NCBI GenBank assembly: GCA_029783825.1
Contig: JAREIK010011355.1
Span: forward strand, 1-64,000
Length of the DNA: 64,000 nucleotides
Reading direction: 5' to 3'
Origin: Sapria himalayana
Taxonomy: Eukaryota > Streptophyta > Magnoliopsida > Malpighiales > Rafflesiaceae
Translations under genes and position numbers: made by a program
Notes under the pieces: model-generated
Told to the model about the DNA's origin: nothing
Seen by the model: only the letters and a program-made list of their open reading frames with translations
The model's database searches: none
Shown here: positions 25,440 through 37,213 of the stretch, piece by piece
Numbering within the stretch: the first letter of the stretch is position 1
Layout of the letters: each line of letters opens with the position of its first letter

Positions 25440-27500
25440 TGATAAATATATAATACTACAGTATATATGTACATATATACTAGCATTTCACTATTTACAT
25501 ATATAATGCTATAGTATATATATACATATATATGGTTGTAATCAGAGATTGAGGCTACATGATGCTCATTCACGAGCATCTTGTACAAGTCCTTGAGAAC
25601 AGCTCATAACATCTTCTCTAAACAAGAATCAAAGGTTTATGCCTAATCCAAGCAACCAAATCAAATTAAAAACAAAAAAACAAAAAAAACAAAAACTTTC
25701 ACAGCTTGATGTTGTGCCGAACTTGTTACAACCTCACAGAGAATTCAACTACTCACCTCTTTCTTGTATTTGAGGTCGTAAAGCATCTTATCTAGCTCAT
25801 AAAACTCTGATGCAGTAATATCCAACCCTATGAAAACTTAAACAGAACAAGCATACAAGATTTTTCTCGCACTAACTTATCTGGTGCCCCTGCCAGATTC
25901 AACCACAATTTCTATTCAAATTACAAGAGACTTTACCTTTTTTTTTGAAACTTTAATTAGTGAGGAGAACAAGCTTCATCACTTCTAGAGCTTCTTTAAA
26001 ATAGTACTAATGCCTACTACTTCTAATATATTTATTTTTGTAATATTTATATAAATTTTGTGTTTATCTACATTGAGCATTATTTTCTTTCATTCCTCTA
26101 TTATTTTTATTTTTAATTATATTAAAATAAGTCATACTACAAAAATTCATTTATTAAACCTAAAATTTTTTTTGTACATAGGGATACTTAAGATTCAAAT
26201 TAGAAACTGACCTTTGAGTTTGGTTATTATTATCTAAATTAAAATTATCTAAAATATTAATTCCATTTTTATTTAATTCACTATGATCCATTTTATTAGA
26301 AGGAATAAACATGTATATATAGTAGAAAAAAATATCTTAGTATTTCATTATACTCTCTTATATCAAAGTAAAATAAAAAATATATATATAATGTTCCTTA
26401 CAAAATTAAATCTTCATCACAACATTTTCATTATTTCATTGTTCATTGAACAACATCACTGATATATTAGAAATTTATATAAAATTATAATTTACATACT
26501 TTAAAATATGTAATATTATAAAATTAAAAAAGTAAAAATAAAAAATTGAATAAAAAAAAATAAATTTTATTTTAACATTCGATTTTGAAAATCATAGATA
26601 ATCATACAAAGAAAAATAGAATATAAAGAAAAATTATAAATTTTTTATCTACTTATAAAAATAATGGAATTTTTAAAATTAATTTTTTAATGTTGGATTT
26701 GGACTTGATAAAATCTAAACAACTGATTGTTGATGGTTAAGTAATGGCTAGAATAGCCATTGTGTCAAAATTTAATTCATTAATTAATAATCTAAAATGA
26801 CTATAGGTTGTGACACGCCAACAATCCAGGATGATGCATCCATCTGGCACGATTAGACACTCATCATTTATAAAAAAGAATATAGTGCATGAGATCACAT
26901 GCCGAGCTTGAATTGGCAGTCCAACTCGACCTAACCCATTGCATTAGTAGTTTTAAAACAAACTTGGCATGTGAGATCAGGTTGATAGTTTCAACCTGAT
27001 CGGTAGCACTCGAGAATGACCTGAACACGATTTGTCAATCATTACAAATTTGACCAGGGTGGGTTGGTGATTTGGATAATGTCGTGTTGCATGATATTGC
27101 TGCACAGGGAGCTTCCCTCCAGGATCAGCACAGCCCATGCAAAATGGTCATGCAGCTAGGCTGCTCAACATATTTTCCAGCTTTAATGACAGTCTTACCT
27201 TAGTAGGTTAAAAATTCAAATATTTTGATGACATGGCACCCAGTTTTTGTCGCTCAAAAGAACACCCGGAAAAGAAGTTCCATTTAACTTTTAAGTCAAT
27301 TCACACCCATGAGGTGCTACACTATTTTTATTAATAATGCCGTTGTAAATGCCTTAGGTAGAATCTCACCCAGAGCACTACGCTACATTTTCAATTTTGT
27401 GTATTACCAAATTCAATTTTGTGGCATTGTTCCTTTGGCCTTCAAGGGGCACTACGCTACATTTTCATCCAGAGCACAATAAAATTATCTTATCATATTG
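25440..27500. other. mixed non-coding and unidentified exon-like sequence
   Basis: 25440-25545 is TATAC/GTATA palindromic repeat with the word ACTAGCATTTCACTA. At about 25757-25843 on the minus strand there is an exon-like piece (GLDITASEFYELDKML, then a GAG|GTGAGT donor) that I cannot assign. 25930-26700 is AT-rich with nothing recognisable. 26700-27480 is more complex, with no convincing open frame. Confidence 0.35.
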
Positions 27501-27509
27501 GCATATCCT

Positions 27510-28390
27510 TATAAATAGCAATTTAATAAGAGTTTAAGACATGCCCATTGATAAGAACCTTCTTGAGAACCATCCATTATTGTGATACCATGTATCTCAT
27601 ACTTTAGCATGCTTCTCTCTCTCAAGAGATCTATAACCTTGATCAAAGGGATCAAATAAGCAAATATTGACAGAAAGAAAATATACACTCCATGTAAGAA
27701 ATAAACAAAACACAAATGAATGCTTACATCTTGCAAAATGTTGCTATATGTATCACCTTCTAGAGCTCTCAATCATGCAGTAACCTACATGAAAATCAAA
27801 ATGCACAACATAGTAAATAACAAAAACAAATAAATGACATCCAAAGAAAAAAGCAGAATTTACCCACCCTAACTCTAAATGAGTTCTTCGGTCGTGGTTC
27901 CAAGGCCACAACACCTACAGCTTTATCAAAAAGAAAAACAAGTAAAGTTGCAACAGCATGTGAATCCTTGGCATATGCACTCAACCCCATCTTAATCTAT
28001 AACAAGAACTGAGATAAATATTAGGAGTTGACATTAAAATAGTATGATAGATATCATAAATGAACCAATTGATATGTTCTTGTTACACATTGTCCTGAAC
28101 AATTCAGAGTGGTTTAGTTTCAACAGAAATACTAAACAAAGTTAGGTAGCAGTTTAAAAAGTCATGGAGGATAGATGTAAAACAAAAATAATTTAACAAC
28201 AGTATACATAAATAGAATCAAAGATGAGAGTGACAAATTACCTAGACAAATAGTTCAAGACTATTGCCTATAGGAATGAGATCCATGTTATGATCAAAAT
28301 AGAACACATGCACTCTACTCCCCGAGCTTCCGGCATCAAAAACAATGGCATATCTCTTCAACTCCCATATTTTCTTGTGACCCATCTCAT
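27510..28390 (-). pseudogene. captured apyrase (GDA1/CD39 NTPDase) gene fragment
   Basis: Four minus-strand exons in the correct order. Exon 1 (about 28387-28243) has [18 protein letters not shown], the first apyrase-conserved region that binds nucleotide phosphate. Exon 2 (27996-27865) has GLSAYAKDSHAV and RPKNSFRVRVG. Exon 3 (27784-27728) has LRALEGDT. Exon 4 (27637-27510) has ITIMDGSQEGSYQW, matching the family DGSQEGAYQW region. Introns with GT and AG ends separate them. Apyrases hydrolyse NTP and NDP to NMP. The fragment is dead: the Gln codon closing exon 1 is a stop, the Gly before LRAL is a stop, and the catalytic C-terminal half is missing. It is a DNA-level capture, not a cDNA copy. 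Confidence 0.88.
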
Positions 28391-28399
28391 AATATCTCT

Positions 28400-29180
28400 A
28401 ATTAGGCATGAGGAACAACACAAACACCACCAACAAGAAAACCTAGTTTGTTATTTATGGTAGTATATTTCACTAATATAGTAAAAGTTTTTCCGCTCTA
28501 TAAAAGATGATACATGCTCTGATTAAAGATGAAAAAATTGGCACAATTGACTATCTTCTCTACCAATATAAATAATAAAATTGATGTTAACCAAATTTTG
28601 TTTTCCAAAACCATCAATTTCATTCACCATCCAACCTTCAAAGCATCAGAACAACATTCAAAGTTACATATTCCACAATTCGTATAGTAATCAAATATTT
28701 CCAGAAAAGTGATGTGAATTCATTGCACATGTGATAAAAAGAAAATCAAACACTCTTTTCAACATATTTGATCCTATGATAGAAATAGTCCATATGAACT
28801 ATGCACCAAAGAAAGAAAACTTTCTATAACAGAAATAAAGTGTTTCAAGTTTTAGGTTTCAGGTCTACAATTGTGATTCCTTTTTCATCACACAATTGTG
28901 CACTAGATTGCTTTAAACATTGCAAGGCAACACTGCAATTAGCCAATTTTTTTTGAATTCTGAAGGAGCCACTATTTTTTGCAGTACAATTGACTCATGG
29001 ATGAGACCTTAAGTTTATTTTCTACCAAGGGTAACAAGAGTGGAGGAAAGAACGAACCAAGAGAATAGATAGATTATTAGTTATGAGCTGCATTGCGCGA
29101 AAAAGTCGCTCCCCATCATGAATTCACCATAAAAATCTTCCATTTTGAAGTCATATTCAACAAGAAATCTCTACCATTTC
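28400..29180. other. no recognisable feature
   Basis: Moderately AT-rich sequence upstream of the apyrase relic on its strand. It could be captured intron or promoter DNA, but I find no exon or transposon end in it. Confidence 0.35.
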
Positions 29181-29279
29181 TTAAGCAATTAGCCACTGAT
29201 ATAAGTTGACAGATAATCTATATAGGTTGCATGAATTATAATTCAATAGGTACCAGAAGCTTGTTATAAATGGATTATA

Positions 29280-30240
29280 TACCTGCTCAAATGTTAGTTT
29301 GCACCCAATCTCCACTAAATGTGAAAGAATATTACCTTCTCCATGCATTACATCTGATGACAGAAAATCTATGCACAAAATTGAAGAAAGAATGTCAGCC
29401 ATTAGCAAATAGATGCCATGAGAAAATGCATTTTCTTTAACAGATCATTCCTATTGTACCATTAATGACTTGACGGCTAGACTTGATGCTAGATTGGGCC
29501 ATAAAAAAGGAGGAGAACCTCCGTCTTGTCCATCGATACCATAGTGAAAAGGTAGGAAGCTTTGGGATTTAGCTCTGTCGAGCACAAGGACTAGCAGCAA
29601 AAGCCTTTTTTATATAATGTTGCCTAGTTGTTCATAGTAACTTGGTCGATATAATCTTTCAACCGTCTTGTTATATGCATAAGCATCGTCAAGTGAATCA
29701 TGAGAGAAAAAATATTTTGCGATTACCATTTTCAAGAAAGGAATTTTTTGATCTGAATTGGATTCCCCATTTGGCAGCAACGAGTCGGCACCAAAAATCG
29801 TGTACAAACCGATTCTAAGCCAATTTGGGTTATAAATTTTTTGATCTGAACTAGCATGGCTTTCCTTTTAGTCCAACATCTGTTATAATAGGGTAGTGTG
29901 ACTTCATCATTAGCCTCTCTCCATCAATATTCTACGAATCAAATAATAAAATTTATTCCACTACTTAGAAATGAAAGCTGTAATGTAGCACTTCTCTTCA
30001 GTTAATAAACAAGAATGAATGTTGATGGAAAGAGCAAGTTATGGTTAGATTCTGACCTTAACAAAACTTCCCATGACACTAAAAAACTCATTGTAGTCGA
30101 CGAAATCCAAATGAGCTTCCATCCTCTGCTTCAAAACATCAAAACTACTGACATCCTTCAAAGAATTTTAGAGTGTACCATACAAAACTTTAGAACTCAA
30201 AGAAGCATCCTTTTCCTTGTCTGACTCATCCATAGGCTTC
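29280..30240 (-). pseudogene. unidentified captured exons, minus strand
   Basis: Three exon-like pieces on one strand. The first (about 30238-30045) reads LKQRMEAHLDFVDYNEFF and ends AAG|GTCAGA, with one internal stop. The second (29820-29610) is open for about 65 codons (YTIFGADSLLPNGES, then AYNKTVERLYRPSYYEQLG). The third (29408-29280) reads ADILSSILCIDFLSSDVMHG and ends TTTGAGCAG|GTATAT. Composition and splice-like ends suggest real plant exons, and the order on the strand fits one gene, but I do not recognise the family. They may belong to the same capture tract as the apyrase and PMT pieces. Confidence 0.45.
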
Positions 30241-30689
30241 CACGTTAAATCAGAGCATCGATGAAACTTGTATAGTAAGCAGATGATAATATTTTATAGT
30301 TTTGATCCTGGAATATTCAATGGATGACCGAGGCATGATAAATGAAAGAGGAAAAACAAAGGATAGAAATGATGAATGCGATGATACCAATACAAATGAT
30401 GATGGAAAGGCTTGCTGCCACTGTATCGAATAGGCATTGCGTAGATAAAGTGAGGAGCAATGACATCTCTCTGGTACTATTGAAAATATCAAAAAACACG
30501 GCAACTACACCCCAATTTTTTATGATGAAAACCAATTTGGTAATTTTTGATGACTTATACCATGCCAAATTCAAGATAATTAATATTATGGACAAAAAAA
30601 AGTATTATGATGCAAAAATGAAAAATAATTGCATTTTATATGCTTAAATTACTGAAACCAATTTTATCCTTTCCCAATGATGTCAACTT

Positions 30690-31340
30690 AAAAATTTTAT
30701 ATGCTTAAATTTTTTAGAATTCATATTAATTTTTATGAAGATAATATGAAATATTTTTAAAGACTTAAAATTTCATATTATTTGATATAATTTATAATTT
30801 ATAAAATTCTAAAAATTACTTAAAGTGAGAAGATTATTAAAAAAAAGTTATATTTATTATTTTAATAAAGAAGAAATATTAAAAGCTAATAATAAAAATC
30901 TCGCTCAATTATTTAATTCTTATTAATTTCAGTAGGTGTAAAGATCTATGTATTTATCTTTAAATATCAATTTATTTTCTTTTTAAAGTTAATGAAAATT
31001 TTGAAATTATTTGTATACTTAAAATTTTCAAATTTTTTAGTAATTATTTTTTTAAAAGTTTTCTATAATCAATAAACTATATTTTTTAAATTAAAATAAT
31101 ATTAATATTTACTAGTTTATTCATTACTTCAGATATGTTTGTAAATATTTTTTATTTAATTATATAATAAATTATTTTAGCTTTTTATTAGTAAAAATTT
31201 TAATGTATGTTCATTTATTTTTTAAAATATCTTAAAAATTATTATAATTATAGAATTAATTATTATTTAATGTTTTTTAATAAAAAATTTTAAATTTCAT
31301 AAATAAAAATTTTAGAAAAAATTTTTATGTTATTTGTTAT
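30690..31340 (+). repeat. 650-bp AT-rich direct repeat, copy 1
   Basis: Matches 52.50-53.20 kb in the same orientation, for example TTAAAATTTCATATTAT, AAAATTACTTAAAGTGAGAAG and CAATTTATGTTCTTT-like words in the same order. In the second location it lies just inside a CACTA right terminus, so it is probably a subterminal or 5' part of the family. Confidence 0.7.
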
Positions 31341-31378
31341 TTGTTAAACAGACCTTATGTTATTTGTTAAACAGTCTT

Positions 31379-31612
31379 GATTGGTAGGCACTACAAACTG
31401 AATAACCTTGAAGAGGCTATAAATGTGTTTGATGAAATGGTGGAGAGAGGGCTCGAACTCGACATGGTAATGTACACAACCCTTCTTACAGGTTGGTGTA
31501 ATAGAGGATATGTGGATGTGGCTGTGAATATGCTTGATCAAATTTAGATGAAGGGGATTTCACCTAATGTGCACACAATGTATACCCTATGACGTGGAAT
31601 TCTAAATGGCCA
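31379..31612 (+). pseudogene. captured PPR protein fragment
   Basis: About 78 codons reading LNNLEEAINVFDEMVERGLE, then MVMYTTLLTGWCNRGYVDVA and KGISPNVHTMYTL. These are two consecutive 35-residue pentatricopeptide repeats (the A..VFDEM..RG and Y..LL.G.C..G motifs). PPR proteins bind organellar RNA. Two in-frame stops (TAG after MLDQI and TGA after MYTL) kill it, and neither end of the gene is present. The inverted AT satellite starts about 280 bases to the right. Confidence 0.8.
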
Positions 31613-31889
31613 AAAAGTACAATTATGGAGAAGCACTATACTAGAGCAAATAGAAGTGGGTGGGCAAACCTGAAGGCTCATGAGATTGTCTAATCAGTCC
31701 TTATTCATAGGTAAACATAATGTTTTGTGATGTTTCTTAACTTTTTTGTGTTTCTTCCTTTCTTTTCTCTCAAAAATATTGAATCATTTGATGGCATTTC
31801 AGGCTATTGTGCGAATTATTCATTTAAAAAGTAGGCTAACACCATTCATATGCCATCCCATATGTGCTTAGTCTTGTAAAGAGTTGGTT

Positions 31890-32975
31890 TAATAAAATAT
31901 GTGTATATCAATATATAAATATTGCCTAACTATATAAATCTCTATATAATTAAATATAACTATATTTGTAACTATGTATACATATATGTAAATCTATATA
32001 TTTGTTTATAACTATGTATACATTTAAGTACATCTACTTATAACTAGTTATATAACTATATCTATATATAACTATATGTTTAACTATATATATCTATTTA
32101 TAACTATATATACTATATGTATAATAACATATAATTATAAATAATTGTATCTTACTATATGTATAATATAAAAACATTATACATAACTATGTTTAAATAT
32201 ATAATTTACAACATATATTTAATATACATTTATATATATTAATTTATAAAAATGTTTTTAACAATATCTATACCTATACATAACTATATGTATAAATATA
32301 AAAAATTAAATGAAAAAATATATATACCTACATGCATAAATATAAGTTTAACTATATGTGTAACTATATGCATAATTACATATATAACAATATACAACAT
32401 TATGTTTAAGTATGTGCATATAACTATATATAAATATTTGTATAACTTTATAAAACCCTATATAATTAAATATAACTATATTTGTTACTATGTATACATG
32501 TATGTAAACTATATATTTGTTTATAACTTTTTATACATTTATGTATAACTACATATAACTACTTGTATGAATATATATATATAAAACTATATGTTTTACT
32601 ATATATCTATTTATAACTATATATAATTGTTTCTTATTATATGTGTAGCTATAAAAACTTTATATACATAACTATATTTAAATATATAAGTTACAATATA
32701 TATTTAATATACATTTTTATATATTAATATATAAAAATGTATTTTGCTATATCAATACCTATACATAACAATTTGTATAAATATATAAAATTATATGAAA
32801 TAATATATATACCCACATGTAATAATATAAGTTTAAATATATGTGTAACTATATGTATAACCATACATGTATAATGGTGTGTCCTTATAGAATATGTTAC
32901 TATATTTATAATTACATTTATAACAACATAAAAAATTATGTTTAACGATATGTGTATAACTAGTCCTATTTATAA
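31890..32975 (-). repeat. AT-rich satellite, inverted block
   Basis: Reverse complement of the satellite in blocks 1 and 2. The inverted landmark TACCTATACATAAC occurs near 32270 and 32757, about 487 bases apart. The open frame at 32252-32548 is low-complexity and not credible. Confidence 0.78.
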
Positions 32976-33147
32976 GCCATATAAACAAAATTATTTAGTA
33001 AAACTGATAATAGAATGTGTATCATGGTGTGTACTTATAGAATAGTCAAAGTGGATTGAGATTTCAGAAATATCCGCTACGCCCCTCTAAAAATGAAATA
33101 AAATAAAAAATAGTATACAATAAAGAAAATGTAAAAATATTAAAATC

Positions 33148-33150
33148 ACA

Positions 33151-33200
<50 letters not shown>
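33148..33200 (+). repeat. (CA)n microsatellite
   Basis: An uninterrupted CA run of about 26 units. Confidence 0.9.
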
Positions 33201-33201
<1 letters not shown>

Positions 33202-33539
33202 TGGAAACATGAATGGAGTACTCTTATATACTATGGGCACTCTTAATGCATAATAAAATAAACTAAAATGAAAGAAGGTAACTCAACAAAATCGACTGCT
33301 TGTCATTTACTTATATTAGATATTTTTAGAGTTAGTTATTCTATTATAGATTTAATTTTCATAATAATTTTCTTTAAGCAAATACATCTGCATATAAATG
33401 ATATCAAAATGCACAATGAGTCATTGTATAATTTGGAATTTCCAACTTTTAATTGCATCCCACTGTGGGATACATATTCCTAGAAAACTTTTGTATAAAT
33501 ATTAAATTATAAATATGCAAGCATGTGGTGCTATATACA

Positions 33540-33890
33540 TTATCAAGGAGGATTTTCTTGATGACACAGTTGTTGATGATGCTGTTGTTTCTCTAGTTGA
33601 CCTTGCTAGAAGAGTATCCTACAATATGCTCCTTGCTTCCTTTCTTTTATTCATTATTTTGTACTTTAATTAATTTTCCTTGTTCCATGTTTCAAAACTA
33701 TTATGCTATTTAGATTCTAGATCTAGTTTCTTTTCCTCCAATCTTATGCATGTTCTTACTGTTAAGGGGGAAGTTGTTGATTTTCTAACTTCCAAGAAGG
33801 ATTTCAAAACATTCAAGGATAATCTTGTATTATTTTTGGACAATTTCATAGTAATTTCTCAGGATGGGCCATTATTTTATAAGGTTTAGT
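33540..33890 (+). pseudogene. unidentified captured exons, plus strand
   Basis: Two exon-like pieces. One at about 33540-33620 reads KEDFLDDTVVDDAVVSLVDL, and one at about 33765-33890 reads GEVVDFLTSKKDFKTFKDNL followed by VLFLDNFI and a stop after YKV. AT-rich intron-like sequence lies between. Acidic helical composition suggests a genuine plant protein. There is a faint resemblance to the C-terminal end of exportin-type HEAT-repeat proteins, but I would not assign it. Confidence 0.35.
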
Positions 33891-34266
33891 TTGAAAAGTG
33901 TATGGATTATGTAATAGTGCTTTCATGGTAAAGCTACAACTTTAGTTGAAGATAAAGATAAATTCTAATATTGTAAATGGTATTTCAACCTTTGTGTAGT
34001 ATATACGTACAGACTAAATTAATGCCATGATCATGCATATATCAGACTAGTTTTTTATTTCTTTACAAATTTGATGCTTAAATGATGATGCCACAAGAGA
34101 AAACAGGCAAAGCGGATTAAAAAGCTAATACTGAAGGGACTGATTAACCCAGAAAAAAGTTGATCCATTCTTTTTGTTTCTTGAAAGTGGAGTTATTTCT
34201 TATTGCTTGTACAAGGAGTCTGAATGAATTCTAGGAAATTTTTATGGCGTGTGTTTTTTGCATGTT

Positions 34267-35363
34267 CTACTTTTCTTTTCTTTCTATTTTTTTTGATAAA
34301 TAAAATGCACTATCAAAATTCTTTACAATCTATGGCCTAGGTAGCAACTTGTGCTCCTTATAGAAAACAATATACATTTTTGTTTTAATTTTCCTGATTA
34401 AGAAATCTGCACACGTTGCTTTCGCTTCATGGAGCCGCCTATTTCTTTCCATTCAAATGTGATAAATAACAGCCGCGAAGGTAGCTTTCCTTAGATCATT
34501 TTCCACCGTGCCTGCCTTGTGATAGTTCTTTAAAGCTTCCAGCCCCGTAGGAATTGAATGAATTTCTCCTTTAATCTTAGCCCAAGATTGGGCTTCTTTC
34601 AAAATGTGTCTTGAAAAACGACAATTAAAGAAGAGGTGATTTTGAGATTCTGCAGAGTTGCAGAATTCGCAGCTACGATTAGGGGGGTTTAATGCTATAT
34701 CTTTTGTCCACAGCTTTCCCTGTTTAATTATCCACAAGTTAACCGCATGCTTTGGCACATGTGTTTTCATCCAAATAGAGTTAGCACAATCCACTTTTTT
34801 CCTGGATTCAGAACCGGCAAGGAAATGGTATGCATTAAATACGATTCTGCCCTCTTCGCCCCATTTGTTTAATAGGAATTCCGCAACATCCTTTGAACCA
34901 GCTTTGAGCAGTAAGGCATCTCTTACTGATATCAGATTTTTCATGAATGGAGGGTCATATTTCGAGCATTGGAAATTCCAGATATCGGAGGAATTTAAGT
35001 AAACATGGTGGATCCATTTGATCCATAAGGCATCTTCCTTTGTGTTAATTCTCCATAGCATTTTTATGAAAAAAGCTTTATTCCAAATAAATAAATTAAG
35101 AAGACCTAAACCTCCAAGGCTAGTAGGAAGGCATACTTTGGTCCAGGAGACCTTAGGTCTATATCTTCCTTGTGTTCGAGCACCCCAGAGAAATCTTCTA
35201 CATGCGCCTTCAATAGATTTAATGATGGAAGAAGGTAGTAGGAATACTGAAAACCAATAGCCTTCAATTCCTTGGACAACCGTACGGAGGAGTTCTAGTC
35301 TTCCTGCAATGGAAAGTAATTTTCCAGCCCATTGGTGGATTGCCTACTTTTCTTTTCTTTCTA
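34267..35363 (-). mobile_element. 5'-truncated LINE with 20-bp target duplication
   Basis: The 20-base sequence CTACTTTTCTTTTCTTTCTA occurs exactly at 34267-34286 and 35344-35363. Between them lies the 3' end of a non-LTR retrotransposon on the minus strand, whose tail appears as a T-run at 34287. The duplication, 5' truncation and A-tail are the normal signature of target-primed reverse transcription. Exact duplicates suggest a fairly recent insertion. Confidence 0.92.
34385..35330 (-). pseudogene. LINE reverse transcriptase C-terminal region (zf-RVT)
   Basis: Open minus-strand frame from 35330 to 34457, then a single stop (TGA/TAG position after AVIYHI) and readable codons to about 34385. 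The first part has WAGKLLSIAGRLELLRTVVQ and PTSLGGLGLLNL, the conserved stretch after the RT catalytic domain in plant LINEs. The later part has WMKTHVPKHAVNLW and CEFCNSAESQNHLFFNCRFS, the zf-RVT zinc-binding motif (C..C.......H.F..C). The catalytic RT core and endonuclease are missing through 5' truncation, so the copy is immobile. Confidence 0.88.
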
Positions 35364-35535
35364 GATACTATGGAAAGTGGTGGTCTAGTTGTTTTAATTC
35401 TTCGAAGCCTATCATCACTCATGAGTTTGTGTACGATGGTCATGGTGAGTTACATTTCATTGCTCATTATTTGCTTAAACGAAAACATGATATACATTAT
35501 ATGATCATTGAATTTGAATGTCTATATTGTTCATG
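35364..35535 (+). pseudogene. exon-like piece split from its left flank by the LINE
   Basis: After removal of the LINE the sequence runs through a pyrimidine-rich CTTTTCTTTCTAG acceptor into an open stretch (YYGKWWSSCFNSSKPIITHE) of about 57 codons. I do not recognise it. The pyrimidine tract that became the LINE target duplication may be a former splice acceptor. Confidence 0.3.
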
Positions 35536-35589
35536 ACATGTTAGGATGTTAATGAGAAATTTAGAATAGAGTCGCATTCTGAAATAGTT

Positions 35590-35960
35590 TCTCGATTCAA
35601 CAAGAGGTTTCTCTTATATGTACATATAAGAGAAATGCTAGTATATCTCTTATACGTACATACTAAGTATACATGTTCATATATACTGTAGTATCTACGT
35701 ACTTATATACTACAGTATATACATTCATATATACTATAGTATATACGTATATATATATCATAGTATATACATACGTATATACTATAGTATATATGTACAT
35801 ATATACTCTATATACATATATACTATATTATATGTACATATACTACTGCAGTATATATGTACTTATACTATAGTAATATATATAACTAGTGAAATGCTAG
35901 TATGTATGTACATATACACTGTAATATATATGTACATATATACTATAGTATTATAAATTT
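35590..35960. repeat. TATAC/GTATA palindrome cluster
   Basis: Repeated CATATATACTATAGTATATAC words, each self-complementary around ACTATAGT or ACTGCAGT-like centres, with GTACATA linkers. The same cluster precedes the methyltransferase-derived unit at 61.7 and 62.75 kb and lies right of it in the inverted copies at 23.86 and 25.45 kb. Confidence 0.75.
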
Positions 35961-35984
35961 ATCAAAACAAAATTTTTTTATTTA

Positions 35985-36240
35985 TTAATTTTGATTTGAT
36001 TAACTGGTTTAATTTTTATACAAATACGATACCACAATGTTCCCCATACGAAGCTTATAGAAGTGAAAGAATTTTTCATTAGACATGATGCCCCACGACT
36101 AGGATAGCTTTGTTGTAGCAGAAACATGGTGATCAGAAGAGCTGGGGGATATAAAGCAATGTCAATTTCATGGATAGATTATACTTTATGGATTGTCATT
36201 AGATACATTGATGAAAAAGATGTAAGAAAAAAATATTATG
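35985..36240 (+). repeat. element unit with decayed methyltransferase exon
   Basis: ATACGATACCACAATGTTCCCCATACGAAGCTT is the DNA that encodes WYRNVPHTKL in the exon at 25.2-25.4 kb, here frame-shifted and mutated. The preceding TTTTGATTTGATTAACTGGTTTAATTTTTATACA is its intron end. The unit closes with GATAGATTATACTTTATGGA and ATTAGATACATTGATGAA. The coding frame is lost. Confidence 0.7.
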
Positions 36241-36784
36241 TTTTTTTATTAACTATGTAAAACAAGGAGTAAGTAGATTACAGTTATTCAAAATTATTAT
36301 GCATAAAATATTTTCATCATCCTGTGTTGTATGTGAACATTGTGGAGTGCTCCATTTTTCTATGTTCAAGTTTCTTATTGATTTGTTGATGGTTAGTGCT
36401 ATTGACGATCAATCTCTATTTCATATGCTAGTTCTTTTGTTAGCTTGTCAGCTCAGTCATGGCGGGGTAGAGCAACACCCCTTATAGGCCTTGGGACTAG
36501 GAGATAGCTCTAATTGTGGGGAGGCAAGATGCGAATTTTGATGCGCCAAGCATGGCTCATGGCTTGTTTTCTAGGTTTTCCTCTAAGATTTTTTAGATAT
36601 ATTTTTGAAAATTTAAATAATATTTGCATTTTTATATTAATGTTCATAGTGATGTTTTGTGCCTTCTTTGTGAAGTAAAATAAGATAATACTTTACTTGC
36701 TATTCTATATCTATACATATACCTATTGTTCTATATCTATAAGACATCCATAAATACTATAGTGTATATCTATATAGACTAAAG

Positions 36785-36873
36785 TATATATGTACATTAA
36801 ATACTATAGTATATATGTACATATATACTCAATATATGTACATAATCACTATAGTATTTAATGTACATATATA
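36785..36873. repeat. 26-bp perfect inverted repeat
   Basis: Arms 36785-36810 and 36848-36873 are exact reverse complements around TACATTAAATACTATAGT, with 37 bases between them that are themselves TATAC-rich. Confidence 0.85.
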
Positions 36874-37213
36874 CTATATATAACTCTCTTATTGATAAGT
36901 ACGATGTTTGTGATATTGCTTATGTTTTATTGGGTGCCATGTTCTCTAATTTATCAATTGATGCGTTGTTCTATTGAACCTACAAGTGCAATATATAGAA
37001 AAAATAAAGAAATATGAGAAGATAGAAAAATAGTGTGCGCCCGTGCATGTGTGTGTGTATCTTTATACATATATAGTTATACTATATTCTGCTATATGCA
37101 TGTATATTGCATATATACATGCCTATAAATTTTTAAGTAAATGCAGAGAAATATCTGATTCATACGTACATGATAGCACTGTTAATTTGTTTTTTTATTA
37201 CTGAATGTTGCAG

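Noticed and set aside
30250..30647. Frames of 84-101 codons on both strands near 30.3-30.6 kb
   Set aside because: No splice-like ends or conserved motifs, and frames on both strands are equally open; no reason to prefer one.
32252..32548. 98-codon frame in the inverted AT satellite
   Set aside because: Built from TATA-type repeat words; the same positions in the other satellite blocks are not open.
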